Assembly: GCA_002011215.1 (NCBI GenBank)
Contig: MTML01000022.1
Coordinates: forward strand, 1 to 64,000
Origin: Archaeoglobus sp. JdFR-24
Lineage (GTDB): Archaea; Halobacteriota; Archaeoglobi; Archaeoglobales; Archaeoglobaceae
Reading direction: 5' to 3'
Length of the DNA: 64,000 nucleotides
This document shows positions 8,377 through 17,089 of this stretch, in pieces. Numbering within the stretch: the first letter of the stretch is position 1; each line of letters begins with the position of its first letter. The notes below the pieces were generated by a model that saw only the letters and a program-made list of their open reading frames with translations, was not told where the DNA came from and made no database searches. The translations under genes and the position numbers were made by a program.

Positions 8377-9275
8377 ACTTCACCCCTGATCTTCTTAATA
8401 ACCTCCTCAGGACCCGTCACAGCCAGACCCGCAACCTGATCCGGGTTTGCTCCTAAACAAATTGCAAGAAGCTGTACAAAGTGCAATGTGGGTATTTCAA
8501 AGTTAATCCTGCCCTTTTCCTTAAGAATTTTCACAGAGCCATCATACTGTAACAGACACGAACTGCAGGAAGTTACCACGAGATCGGGATCGATTTCCTC
8601 CTTTATTGACTTTATTTTCCTTTCGAAGAGCTTGAGCGATTTTTCGAGATTCGTGCTCCTGAGTCCACCAGTTCCACAGCAATCCGTAATTGTAGAGAAA
8701 TCCGGTGCTTCAGCACCTATTGCCTCACAGAGTTCTATCAGAACCCTTGGTCTGAAGGGGTTCTTTTCTTTATCAACATAAACTTCGGATGGCCAGAGAA
8801 AGTGACAGCCCGGCTGAACTGCAATTGTCAGCCCGTCAAGTCTGTATTTGATAGATTCCTTAATCTTATCCAGACCGATATCTTTGTAAAGAACCCAGAC
8901 CCCGTGCCTGACCTGAGACGTGCCTTTCCACTCTCTACCTATTTTACCCAGCATCCTGTTTACCTCATCCCTGATTTCGGGATTATGCAACATTTTATGT
9001 CTCGTTTCACTGAGACTGCCATAGCAGCTCCCGCAAACAGTGAGGATATCAACACCCTTTTCCTCAGCTATACACATGTTTCTTGCTGAAACAGCACACC
9101 ATCCGGCAAGGTCAACAGATGGCATCGTTCCCCATGTGGGACAGCATGAGGCTCCTTCGAGATCTACAAGCTCCACACCAAGCTTGGGATAGATGTATCT
9201 CAGTGCATACTCCAGATCTGGCCTTCTGAGCGGAATGTTACATCCAAGAAATAATCCAAACCTCATAATACTCAC
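8373..9275 (-). CDS. hdrB: Heterodisulfide reductase subunit B (HdrB)
   Basis: HdrB holds the active-site non-cubane clusters that reduce a heterodisulfide. The 300-residue protein has two cysteine-rich CCG domains. The first runs from FLGCNIPLRRPD through GASCCPTWG to TVCGSCYGSL; the second runs from PGCHFLWPSE through TDCCGTGGLRSTN to TSCSSCLLQYDG. The soluble HdrABC type is indicated by the separate hdrC and hdrA genes. Start and stop each overlap a neighbour by four bases. The natural disulfide partner in this organism cannot be read from the sequence. Confidence 0.95.
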   Translation of the reverse strand: MSIMRFGLFLGCNIPLRRPDLEYALRYIYPKLGVELVDLEGASCCPTWGTMPSVDLAGWCAVSARNMCIAEEKGVDILTVCGSCYGSLSETRHKMLHNPEIRDEVNRMLGKIGREWKGTSQVRHGVWVLYKDIGLDKIKESIKYRLDGLTIAVQPGCHFLWPSEVYVDKEKNPFRPRVLIELCEAIGAEAPDFSTITDCCGTGGLRSTNLEKSLKLFERKIKSIKEEIDPDLVVTSCSSCLLQYDGSVKILKEKGRINFEIPTLHFVQLLAICLGANPDQVAGLAVTGPEEVIKKIRGEV

Positions 9276-9832
9276 TCCATTGGAATCAATCCCACTTCAT
9301 CAAGCTTTGTCTCTCTTAACAAAGCCCTCAACTCCTTTAGAGCTTCAGGATATGCTAATGTGGTTGGTGGCTTTTCAGGCAGTCCAACCTTCTTTCTCGT
9401 CTCGGGATACGTTGTCTGATAGACTGCATGCCCGTACTCGTAGAGGGTTCTGAGGCCTTCCATGGTGAGAGTGGGTATCGCCAGTTCCTCGACAAGTACT
9501 CTCCTCAGTGCAAAAATCACTTCGAAGGGTTTTACGTCACGTGGACAGATCTCAGTACATTTATTACAGGAAACACACGCCCAGGGAGATGGAACGTCAA
9601 GTATTTCCTCTCTGATACCGAGGCCTAAAGCGTGTATGAGTCTCTTGTTGAACCACGGGAATCCGGCCAATGCAACCGGACAGGTTCCAGCACATTTTCC
9701 GCACTGAATGCACCTGTCGATATTCTCTCCGCCGTGCTCTTTTATTTCTTCAATAACTCCCTTTTCCAGTTCGGTTAAAATAACAGGGGTGGGGAGATCA
9801 TCATCCAAGTTATTCACCTCCCAAAGCTTCAA
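9272..9832 (-). CDS. hdrC: Heterodisulfide reductase subunit C (HdrC)
   Basis: HdrC relays electrons between HdrA and HdrB through two [4Fe-4S] clusters. The 186-residue protein carries both binding motifs, CIQCGKCAGTCPVAL at about residue 41 and CVSCNKCTEICPRDV about 45 residues later. No transmembrane segment follows, unlike the HdrDE system. The start codon overlaps the end of hdrA by 23 bases. The gene order is hdrA-hdrC-hdrB. Confidence 0.94.
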   Translation of the reverse strand: MKLWEVNNLDDDLPTPVILTELEKGVIEEIKEHGGENIDRCIQCGKCAGTCPVALAGFPWFNKRLIHALGLGIREEILDVPSPWACVSCNKCTEICPRDVKPFEVIFALRRVLVEELAIPTLTMEGLRTLYEYGHAVYQTTYPETRKKVGLPEKPPTTLAYPEALKELRALLRETKLDEVGLIPME

Positions 9833-11864
9833 TCTGGGCTTCTATCTGCTCTGTTGTGAAACCATGCAGTTTTATGGCCTTGACCGGGCATGCAGCGGTG
9901 CAAACTCCACAGCCCTTGCAGAGAGCCACATTTATTTTGGCTCTGTATTTCCCACCTGTCTCTTCCATACTTATGGCAGCATATGGGCAAAGAGGTGCAC
10001 AGATTCCGCAACCAGAACACTTTTCAATATCTACCTCAGAGATGAGGGGTTCAACCTTAACTTTGCCCTGCGCCAGTGGAACGGCCGCTGCTGCTGCCGC
10101 TGCCTTGGCCTGGGCAACGGATTCAGGAATATCACGGGGACCCTGTGCACAACCACATATGTATATTCCAGCAACGGACGTTTCCACCGGATACAATTTG
10201 GTGTGAAGCTCTTTGAGGAACCCTTCCGCACCAACATTTATTCCAAGCCTCCTCGCCAGTTCTTTGAGCCCATCTGATGGCTCAACAGCAGTGGCGAGAA
10301 CGACCATATCAGAAATCAGTTCGACGGGAGATTGAAGATCTACATCATATGCTCTAACTCTGAGCCTCTCTCCTTCAGGCACCCTCTCTATACCACTAAC
10401 CCTTCCAGTGATGACTTTAATTCCAAGCTCCTTGCAATAGGTGTAATACTCCTCGAAGTCCTTGCCCGGGGTTCTCACATCTATGAAGAAGATGTATATG
10501 TCAAGATCAGGATACTTTTCCTTCAGAATCCTCGCTTCCTTTAACATGTACATACAGCAGATCTTTGAGCAGTAAGTATGATACCTCACATCTCTGCTTC
10601 CAACACAGGAAATGAAGGCAATTGTCTTTGGTTTTTCGAGTTTCACATCTTTTTTCTTCTTTTTCTTCAGTTTTGGTAATTCTGACAGTTTTACGAGCTC
10701 ACCCTCAGTTGGACCAGTGGCCGATATTAATCTTTCAAACTGCATTGCAGTAATGACGTTTGGTGACTCCGGACAGTACTCTTTGAAGTTCTTCTTTTCC
10801 ATCACCTTATAACCTGTAGCAACAAGAATCGTTCCTACTTCAACTTCAACGATTTCTCCTTCCGGATTCCATTCGATGGATCTGTCACAGGCTCCAGTTT
10901 TGCATACCTTTTCACATGGGGCAAGCTTTGGATTTCCGGTTTTTTCGTTTATTTCAGGAGGTGTACCGAGCTTTCTGCCTCCACACTCTTTGCATGCTCC
11001 CACATCAAGAACAGCTTTCTTGGGCGCTGCCTGAGGGAACTGAATATATATCGCTTTTCTCTCGCCCAACCCTTCATTGAATTCGTCAGGAACTCTGCTC
11101 GGACAAACCTTTACACAATCTCCACAGCCAGTACACTTACTCCAGTCAACATAGGTCTGTTTCTTTCTCACCTTAACTTTGAAATTGCCAATCGATCCAT
11201 CCACTGATTCAACTTCAGAATACGTCATCAGTTCGATGTTTGGATTCGTTGCAACCTGAACCATTATTGGTGTGAGAATGCATGCAGAACAGTCGTTTGT
11301 CGGAAACGTTTTATCAAGCTTGGCCATGTTTCCGCCGATGGATGGGTCCTTTTCAACGAGATATACCTTGTAGCCCATATCTGCAAGGTCCAGCGCTGCA
11401 AACATTCCTGCAACTCCACCACCTATAACCATCGCAGCCTGTTTTACCTCAACGTAACTTTCTTCAAGTGGTTCAAGAAGTGCAGCCTTGGCAACCCCGC
11501 TTTTGATGAGCTTCTTTGCCTTTTCAGTAGCTCCATTCTTATCATGCCAGTGAGCCCAGCTGTCCTGATCTCTGATATTAACCATTTCAAAGAGATATTT
11601 ATTCAGGCCAGCTTCCTCGCATGCAGCCCTGAAGATAGGTTCATGTGTCCTTGGAGTGCATGCAGCAACAACCACCCTGTCAACCAACCCATCTTTTATA
11701 TCCTGTTTAATCAGTTCTTGTCCCGGATCTGAACACATGAAAAGGTTGTCTCTGACAACAGCGACGTTGGACAGAGTCTCTGCATATTTCTTCACCTCTT
11801 CGATGTCAACAGCCCCTGCAATATTCTCTCCGCAGTGACAAATGTATACCCCGATTTTTGTCAC
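9810..11864 (-). CDS. hdrA: Heterodisulfide reductase subunit A (HdrA), flavin bifurcation subunit
   Basis: HdrA carries the FAD at which electrons from H2 split between ferredoxin and the heterodisulfide. The 684-residue protein begins GVYICHCGENI with the CSDPGQELI and AACTPRTHEP segments typical of its N-terminal domain. The FAD site is VIGGGVAGMFAALDLA near residue 147. An inserted ferredoxin motif CTGCGDCVKVCPSRV follows, and two C-terminal [4Fe-4S] motifs (CSGCGICAPLCPYAA and CKGCGVCTAACPVKA) close the chain. The start is GTG, set by a G-rich ribosome site (complement of 11873-11880). It is the first gene of a seven-gene operon that ends at 5083. Confidence 0.95.
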   Translation of the reverse strand: MTKIGVYICHCGENIAGAVDIEEVKKYAETLSNVAVVRDNLFMCSDPGQELIKQDIKDGLVDRVVVAACTPRTHEPIFRAACEEAGLNKYLFEMVNIRDQDSWAHWHDKNGATEKAKKLIKSGVAKAALLEPLEESYVEVKQAAMVIGGGVAGMFAALDLADMGYKVYLVEKDPSIGGNMAKLDKTFPTNDCSACILTPIMVQVATNPNIELMTYSEVESVDGSIGNFKVKVRKKQTYVDWSKCTGCGDCVKVCPSRVPDEFNEGLGERKAIYIQFPQAAPKKAVLDVGACKECGGRKLGTPPEINEKTGNPKLAPCEKVCKTGACDRSIEWNPEGEIVEVEVGTILVATGYKVMEKKNFKEYCPESPNVITAMQFERLISATGPTEGELVKLSELPKLKKKKKKDVKLEKPKTIAFISCVGSRDVRYHTYCSKICCMYMLKEARILKEKYPDLDIYIFFIDVRTPGKDFEEYYTYCKELGIKVITGRVSGIERVPEGERLRVRAYDVDLQSPVELISDMVVLATAVEPSDGLKELARRLGINVGAEGFLKELHTKLYPVETSVAGIYICGCAQGPRDIPESVAQAKAAAAAAAVPLAQGKVKVEPLISEVDIEKCSGCGICAPLCPYAAISMEETGGKYRAKINVALCKGCGVCTAACPVKAIKLHGFTTEQIEAQIEALGGE

Positions 11865-11867
11865 AGT

Positions 11868-11930
11868 ATGCCCACCCCCCTGAATACAGAAATCATATGC
11901 TTCCGCTCAAGTATATATTTATAAATTTTA
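11868..11930 (-). promoter_or_regulatory. Promoter and ribosome binding site of the hdr-vhu operon
   Basis: On the minus strand a strong TATA-like element AATTTATAAATATATA lies at about 11912-11927. About 48 bases downstream a G-rich Shine-Dalgarno GGGGGGTG (11873-11880) precedes the GTG start at 11864. With the usual 25-27 base offset, transcription would start near 11896 and give a leader of about 30 bases. No clear operator was seen. Confidence 0.6.
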
Positions 11931-12220
11931 CGGTCAATTAAATTTCAAATAAACTTCTAAATCTTAGAAAATAAAAATAGTAACTCAGAAACATACTTGT
12001 TTAAATTTTATATTTTAACTGTTCTCAACAGATTATAATATATATGTATGATAGCCAATTAAAATAGCGTAAGATCAACCTAAATTTTAATACGCACTAA
12101 TGAGAGAACCATTTATTTAAAGACCACAAACAGGAACGTCTTCAATAATCACCACTAAGAATTACGTGCACAGCCGATAACTAAAAAATATGAAAATTTA
12201 AATCAATACATACCATAGAA
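11931..12220. other. AT-rich intergenic region between divergent hdrA and tupA
   Basis: About 290 very AT-rich bases separate the two divergent promoters. No open frame with coding character, tRNA or clear terminator is visible. The right end contains the first of two near-identical segments (ATGAAAATTTAAATC near 12190 and AGAAAAATTTAAATC near 12217), each with a TATA-like core, so tupA may have two promoter copies. Confidence 0.5.
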
Positions 12221-12252
12221 AAATTTAAATCGATATGCACGGTCATGCATAT
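12221..12252 (+). promoter_or_regulatory. tupA promoter with overlapping inverted-repeat operator
   Basis: A TATA-like element AAATTTAAAT (12221-12230) is followed at once by a perfect inverted repeat, ATATGCA (12233-12239), six bases, then TGCATAT (12246-12252). The repeat fills the space between the TATA element and the expected transcription start near 12250, and it overlaps the start codon region. A bound protein there would block polymerase. The obvious candidate is the ModE-like regulator encoded at 14716. The pairing of regulator and site is inference. Confidence 0.6.
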
Positions 12253-12253
12253 T

Positions 12254-13228
12254 ATGGTGAGGTCTGGTATTACAACCTATTTGTTGATTATAGTGGTCGT
12301 AATATTTTCTTTAGCAACAATTGGATGTTCTCAGAAAGATGAACCAGAGGTAATGACAATATCGACAACCACCAGTCTCTATGACACCGGATTATTAGAG
12401 GATGCTATTGCTCCAGCTTTTAAGGAAAAAACTGGAATTGAGCTGCATTTTATACCTAAGGGAACCGGTGCAGCTATACAAGACGCTAAGAATGGTGCAG
12501 CTGATGCTGTTTTAGTTCATGCACCATCTGTCGAGTTTTCTTTTATTGAGAATGGTTACGGGTTAAGCAGAAAAGTAATTGCATACAACTTTTTCACAAT
12601 AGTCGGAACTCCTGAAGATCCTGCTGGCATTAAAGCTTCAGATCCCATTACCGCAATGAAAAAAATTGCCGAGGCAGGAAGAGAAGGAAAGGCAATCTGG
12701 GTTTCAAGAGATGATGGTTCAGGAACGAATGTTAAAGAGCAAGCACTATGGGAGATGGCAGGATTTGATTATGAGAAGATAAAAAATGAACCGTGGTTCA
12801 GAAACACCGGAACTGGAATGGGCAAAACACTCCTGTATACAAACAATATTGGAGGTTATACGCTCTCAGATATGGGAACGTATTTGAAATACAGGAAGGA
12901 CGGACTAATAGACCTGGAAGTTCTTGTCGATAAAGGAGAGGAGCTTATAAATATCTATAGCATAATAGCCGTAAATCCCGAAAAGAGCGGAAGGAACAAT
13001 CTGGACAGAGTGATTGAATTTGAAAAATGGCTGTCAACAGAAGGTCAGCAAATACTGGCAAACTATGGTCTGAAAGAGTATGGGAGAGCACTCTTTTATC
13101 CAGTTTCACAGGCAGACGAGAGAACATATCAGTGGATAGTGGAACATGGCTTTTTCGACGACAATGGAAGAAAAACAGAGTGTCCGAAAAAATATAGATA
13201 TGGTGACCTGAATTTCTTAGAGAGTTGA
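12254..13228 (+). CDS. tupA: Tungstate ABC transporter substrate-binding lipoprotein (TupA type)
   Basis: TupA captures tungstate outside the cell and hands it to the TupB permease. The protein has a charged start, a hydrophobic stretch (YLLIIVVVIFSLATIGC) and a lipobox-like ATIGC, so it is probably lipid-anchored. The mature part shows the family text ISTTTSLYDTGLLE, FIPKGTGAAIQDAKNGAADAV and WVSRDDGSGTNVKE, with later TLSDMGTYLKYR. These fit TupA better than ModA/WtpA. The ATG at 12254 is preferred because it gives a normal signal peptide and lies near the expected transcript start; ATG 12245, three codons upstream, is the alternative. Confidence 0.9.
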   Translation: MVRSGITTYLLIIVVVIFSLATIGCSQKDEPEVMTISTTTSLYDTGLLEDAIAPAFKEKTGIELHFIPKGTGAAIQDAKNGAADAVLVHAPSVEFSFIENGYGLSRKVIAYNFFTIVGTPEDPAGIKASDPITAMKKIAEAGREGKAIWVSRDDGSGTNVKEQALWEMAGFDYEKIKNEPWFRNTGTGMGKTLLYTNNIGGYTLSDMGTYLKYRKDGLIDLEVLVDKGEELINIYSIIAVNPEKSGRNNLDRVIEFEKWLSTEGQQILANYGLKEYGRALFYPVSQADERTYQWIVEHGFFDDNGRKTECPKKYRYGDLNFLES

Positions 13229-13232
13229 GAGG

Positions 13233-13934
13233 ATGTTTGAAGAACCTATAAACGCCTTTCATTTAATCTTCAGCAGCCAGGAAGTATACGAGATAGCTCT
13301 CAGATCCATAAAAGTTTCAGGAGTGGCAACATTGATGGCCCTATGTTATGGTTTGCCCCTTGGATTGATTATTGGATTTTTCAGATTTCCAGGGAGAGTT
13401 CAGTTAAAGAGTTTCTTCAATGCGATGCTTGGCGTTCCAACCGTGGCACTTGGACTTCTTCTATACCTCATGCTCGTCCCAAAAGGTCCACTGGGCTCTC
13501 TTGGGTTGCTTTACACCGAAAACGGAATAAGTCTCGGGCAATCCCTCCTGGTTGCTCCGATTATAGTGAGCTTTATTGCAAACTCAATTGAGGCCGTTGA
13601 GAAGGACATAAGAGAGCTTGCATACACCCTTGGTGCATCAAATTTACAGGCTTCACTTTCTTTGATAAGAGAGGCTTCGAATGGTGTGGTTCTTTCAACA
13701 ATAGCCGCTTTCAACAGAGCGATCTCAGAACTGGGCATTGCCATAATGATCGGAGGGAATATTTTTGTTAGAGATGGTGCATACAACACAAGAGTTCTGA
13801 CGACTGCGATGCAGATGTATGTTTCAAGGGGTGAGACAGATATCGCACTTGCACTGGGATTGATTCTGATTGGAATAGTTTTCACAATATCTTCAATTTC
13901 CAATTATATTCACGGAAAACTGGCAGGTGATTGA
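13233..13934 (+). CDS. tupB: Tungstate ABC transporter permease (TupB type)
   Basis: This inner-membrane permease forms the tungstate channel with TupC. The 233-residue protein has about five membrane segments (for example VATLMALCYGLPLGLIIGFF and IALALGLILIGIVFTISSI). The EAA-type coupling loop is ELAYTLGASNLQASLSLIREA. It starts four bases after the tupA stop, with GAGAGG just upstream, and its end overlaps the tupC start, so translation is coupled. Confidence 0.92.
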   Translation: MFEEPINAFHLIFSSQEVYEIALRSIKVSGVATLMALCYGLPLGLIIGFFRFPGRVQLKSFFNAMLGVPTVALGLLLYLMLVPKGPLGSLGLLYTENGISLGQSLLVAPIIVSFIANSIEAVEKDIRELAYTLGASNLQASLSLIREASNGVVLSTIAAFNRAISELGIAIMIGGNIFVRDGAYNTRVLTTAMQMYVSRGETDIALALGLILIGIVFTISSISNYIHGKLAGD

Positions 13935-14686
13935 GATTGGCAGTTTTAGAGGAAAATGAACAGACTTCAGATGTGAAAATTTCTTTGAGAAACATCTGGA
14001 AATTTTACGATGGTAACGCTGTTTTAAAAAACATAAATCTGGATGTTCTCAGAGGAGAGATACTCTCAATTATCGGAAACAGCGGTGCCGGAAAAACAAC
14101 TCTGCTCAGAATTATGGCTTTCCTGGAGAGAGCTGAAAAGGGAGAATACATATACGACGGTACAGCGGTCGAGAACAGGGAAGTAATCCGTCAGAAGGTA
14201 ACAATGGTTTTTCAGAAACCAATCATGTTCAACTCCTCTGTATATGCTAACGTCTCCTATGGTTTGAAGATAAGAGGGAACAGCAGAGGTGAGATTGACA
14301 AAAAAGTAAAGAGAGCATTGAAGGCTGTTAAGCTCGAGGAACATGCAAAGAGAAGGGCAAAAAGCCTTTCAGGTGGTGAGCAACAAAGAGTTTCCCTGGC
14401 CAGGGCGATTGCAATCGATCCGGAGGTTCTTCTTCTGGATGAGCCCACAGCCAATCTCGATCCTGGAAATGTCCAGATAATCGAGAACACAATAAAAGAA
14501 CTCGCGAAGAGTGGAACGACAATTGTTATCTCCACACATAACCTTTTCCAAGCAAAGAGAATTTCTGAGAGAGTCATTCATTTGCATGATGGTCAGATAA
14601 TCGAGATCAGTACTGCAGACAAAATATTTTCCAGTCCTGAGAGTGAACTCACGAAAAAATTTATATCAGGAGATATATATTTTTAG
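13931..14686 (+). CDS. tupC: Tungstate ABC transporter ATP-binding protein (TupC type)
   Basis: TupC powers tungstate import. The 251-residue protein has Walker A GNSGAGKTTLLR, the Q-loop MVFQKPIMFNSSVYANVSYGL, signature LSGGEQQRVSLARAIAID, Walker B VLLLDEPTANLDP and the switch His in VISTHNLFQAKR. There is no C-terminal TOBE metal-binding domain, unlike ModC, which supports the Tup assignment. The start is TTG at 13931, overlapping the tupB stop by four bases. Confidence 0.92.
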   Translation: MRLAVLEENEQTSDVKISLRNIWKFYDGNAVLKNINLDVLRGEILSIIGNSGAGKTTLLRIMAFLERAEKGEYIYDGTAVENREVIRQKVTMVFQKPIMFNSSVYANVSYGLKIRGNSRGEIDKKVKRALKAVKLEEHAKRRAKSLSGGEQQRVSLARAIAIDPEVLLLDEPTANLDPGNVQIIENTIKELAKSGTTIVISTHNLFQAKRISERVIHLHDGQIIEISTADKIFSSPESELTKKFISGDIYF

Positions 14687-14715
14687 AATTTATTATTTCA
14701 CGGAGGGTTCTGAAT

Positions 14716-15132
14716 ATGGATGAAAAAAGAGGTGAGATAAATAAGGATGTATTTAAAAATTCCTGTAAACAGGATAAAAAATTCGAAACGAAGTTCAGAA
14801 TATGGATTGAGAAGGATGGAAAACACGTTCTTGGAAAGGGTGGAGCAGAGATTCTCCAGGCAATAAAGGATGAGGGTTCGATTTCAGCTGCTTCTAAAAA
14901 ACTTGGAATGTCCTATAGATATGTATGGAACTACATTAAAAAAATAGAACATAACCTCGGTGAGGAAGTTGTAATCAGAGGGAGGGGTGGTATAAAAGGT
15001 GGGGGAACTGTGCTGACAGATTCAGGTGAGAGGCTTCTTTCCCACTATATATTTGTCAACAAAACAATCTGTGAGACTTTATTCAATCTTACATACAGTA
15101 GATCTCGAGAATTCAAAAACTGTGAACAGTGA
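14716..15132 (+). CDS. ModE-like DNA-binding regulator (winged helix only)
   Basis: The 138-residue protein is the N-terminal DNA-binding part of ModE: KFRIWIEKDGKHVLGKGGAE, the helix-turn-helix GSISAASKKLGMSYRYVWNYI and the wing VIRGRGGIKGGGTVLTDSG. ModE proteins sense molybdate or tungstate through C-terminal TOBE domains, and these are absent here, so the ligand, if any, must bind elsewhere. The first 25 residues are charged and poorly conserved. An AGGAGGG-like site (CGGAGGG at 14701-14707) precedes the ATG. Position directly after tupABC suggests it controls that operon through the inverted repeat at 12233-12252. Confidence 0.88.
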   Translation: MDEKRGEINKDVFKNSCKQDKKFETKFRIWIEKDGKHVLGKGGAEILQAIKDEGSISAASKKLGMSYRYVWNYIKKIEHNLGEEVVIRGRGGIKGGGTVLTDSGERLLSHYIFVNKTICETLFNLTYSRSREFKNCEQ

Positions 15133-15151
15133 AGATTGAAAAATAAAAAAT

Positions 15152-15667
15152 TCAGGGTATGTTTTTACCCATCTCTCTTGCTATGCTGATCAGCATTCCT
15201 ATGGTTTTCTGCACCTCAGGCTCCCTCAAAGCCTTAATAAGACTTACCAGACCGACCGGTTCTGGTTTACCTGAGCACCTGCATATTGAATCTCCTATTG
15301 CACTGAAAAGTCTCAATGAGTTCTCGTTACTGAATTTAGCGGCAATTAATCCAATGTTTGTAAGAAGTTCTGAATTCTTCGCAACCACCTCATCTGAAAG
15401 TGAATCCTGGATGATCTTGATCAGTGCTGCCACTCCAAGAATCGTTTCGAAAGTCCCACTTCTCTCAAACCAGATCAGTTTGTCAATGAACCCATTAAGC
15501 TCATCTTTATGTTCAATCAATTTTTTTGCCACTTCCTGAAAAGCATCTTCTTCAGGTTTTTTATTATCCTTAGCCGAACTCAGGATCGAGATCAATGAAT
15601 CCGCATTACTTGCAAGCTCTTTCAGTTTTCTGATATCTTCTTCAGTTAAATTCACCTCAATCACCAC
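15152..15667 (-). CDS. DUF1641 family protein
   Basis: The 171-residue, mostly helical protein belongs to DUF1641. The C-terminal part GLVSLIKALREPEVQKTIGMLISIAREMG is the recognisable signature; the N-terminus is a charged helix (EEDIRKLKELASNADSLISIL). No cofactor motif or membrane segment is evident. The family commonly neighbours sulfide:quinone reductase-like or formate dehydrogenase genes, and here it follows an SQR-like gene by three bases. It is probably an accessory of that flavoprotein. Function is unknown. Confidence 0.82.
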   Translation of the reverse strand: MVIEVNLTEEDIRKLKELASNADSLISILSSAKDNKKPEEDAFQEVAKKLIEHKDELNGFIDKLIWFERSGTFETILGVAALIKIIQDSLSDEVVAKNSELLTNIGLIAAKFSNENSLRLFSAIGDSICRCSGKPEPVGLVSLIKALREPEVQKTIGMLISIAREMGKNIP

Positions 15668-15670
15668 CAG

Positions 15671-16810
15671 TTAGAGTACCCCTCTTGCCGTAAGCCAGTA
15701 CATTTTGTTATAGGCGATTTTACTCCAGTGGATGAACTTGTTCGGTTTGACGAGTTTCGGTGGAGTTTCATAATCGAACCATATGTAGGTGGCGAGATCA
15801 AATCCCATCTCTATGAAACACATCGCCTTTCCAAAGTATCTTGCAGTGGGAGGTAGAGATTTAATCTGTGCAGCAATGTTTTCTGAAATTACTTCAGCCT
15901 CAAAATGAGCGACACTTCCTGCTTTGCTTACAGGGATATCTGTCGCGTCGCCTACAGCATATATGTTGTCATAATCTTTTACTTTGAGTGTATATCTGTC
16001 CGTCGGGATCCAGCCATTCTTGTCACCCAGGCCAGAATCTATTACGAGTTGAGATCCCTTGTGCGGTGGGATCGCTATGAGTAGATCAAAATCCTCTTCC
16101 TCCCCTTCGAGAGTTATCACCTTTTTGTTCTTCGCATCAACTTCGATTGGATTGAAAAAGGTCTTGTATTTTATTCCTCTCTCATTGAAAAGCTGTTCAA
16201 CCACACTCGATACATTCTGCATCAGAAACACGCTGTTTATCGGATAAGTGTAGAGTATTTCCACCTTATCTCTCCTTCCAAGAAGCTTGAAGAAGTCGTG
16301 AAGCATAAAAGATACTTCAATAGGAGCAACTGGACATTTGTGTGGTATCCCCATTATACTTACTACTATTTTGCCACCTTCAAATCTCGCCAGCTCATCT
16401 CTCAGTTTTCTCGCTCCATCTACATTGTAAAACCAGTGACCACTCTCAACCAGCCCGGGGATTTCCTCAGGAACGACTCTCGAACCCGTTGCTATTACAA
16501 GGAAATCATAATAGTGCTTTTCTTTCTCAGTTTCAACGTAATTTTCCTCTGGAACAACTCTAATCGCCCTTTCAATTCTCAGATCGATCATGGGATCTAA
16601 AAGATACTTTATTTCCTTGAAAAGCTCCGACTCTTCCATTCGATTGAATATCATGTACAGCAGGCCGGGCTCATAGAGCTGTTTGTCCCTTTCAGAAATG
16701 AGCGTGATCTTAACTTCATCATTCTTAATTTCTTCCCTGAGTTTGTCCGCAAGATAATTAGATACGAGTGTTCCACCAACACCTCCACCAATCACGAGAA
16801 TTTTTTTCAC
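15671..16810 (-). CDS. Sulfide:quinone reductase-like flavoprotein
   Basis: The 379-residue protein is a two-dinucleotide-domain flavoprotein of the SQR/FCSD/type II NADH dehydrogenase superfamily. It has the FAD motif VIGGGVGGTLVSNYLA at residue 6, ATGSRVVPE, and a second FAD-contact motif VGDATDIPVSKAG. Two cysteines sit at positions seen in SQRs, one in HKCPVAPIEVSFML and one in AMCFIEMG. The C-terminus carries a short hydrophobic aromatic helix (NKMYWLTARGVL) that could touch the membrane. With DsrE- and TusA-like genes upstream, a role in sulfide or persulfide oxidation is likely; quinone or another acceptor is not settled by the sequence. Confidence 0.82.
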   Translation of the reverse strand: MKKILVIGGGVGGTLVSNYLADKLREEIKNDEVKITLISERDKQLYEPGLLYMIFNRMEESELFKEIKYLLDPMIDLRIERAIRVVPEENYVETEKEKHYYDFLVIATGSRVVPEEIPGLVESGHWFYNVDGARKLRDELARFEGGKIVVSIMGIPHKCPVAPIEVSFMLHDFFKLLGRRDKVEILYTYPINSVFLMQNVSSVVEQLFNERGIKYKTFFNPIEVDAKNKKVITLEGEEEDFDLLIAIPPHKGSQLVIDSGLGDKNGWIPTDRYTLKVKDYDNIYAVGDATDIPVSKAGSVAHFEAEVISENIAAQIKSLPPTARYFGKAMCFIEMGFDLATYIWFDYETPPKLVKPNKFIHWSKIAYNKMYWLTARGVL

Positions 16811-16834
16811 AATATCACCTAAAAAAATAAAATT

Positions 16835-17080
16835 TTATTTAATTTTTTTAACAATAATCCTCCAGTAACTATCCTCCTGCACAACACCGATGAGTCCATG
16901 ACCGGCTTTTTCGACCCATTCCGGAATGTCTTTTGCCGAACTCGCATCACTTGATAGAACCTCGATCACTTTCCCGACTTCCGCATCTTTGATCGTCTTA
17001 ACAAGTTCCATGAGCGGTCCAGGGCAAAAGCTACCTCTTGCGTCTACAACTATGTCAGCTTTAATTTCCTCAGCTTTCAC
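16835..17080 (-). CDS. TusA/SirA-like sulfur carrier protein
   Basis: TusA proteins carry sulfur as a cysteine persulfide. The 81-residue protein has the defining VDARGSFCPGPLMELVKTI segment, with Cys19 in the CPGP motif at the start of helix 1. The rest (VGKVIEVLSSDASSAKDIPEW) follows the family fold. It lies between a DsrE-like gene nine bases upstream and the SQR-like gene 24 bases downstream, so it probably shuttles sulfur between the two. Confidence 0.92.
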   Translation of the reverse strand: MKAEEIKADIVVDARGSFCPGPLMELVKTIKDAEVGKVIEVLSSDASSAKDIPEWVEKAGHGLIGVVQEDSYWRIIVKKIK

Positions 17081-17089
17081 GCCATCACC

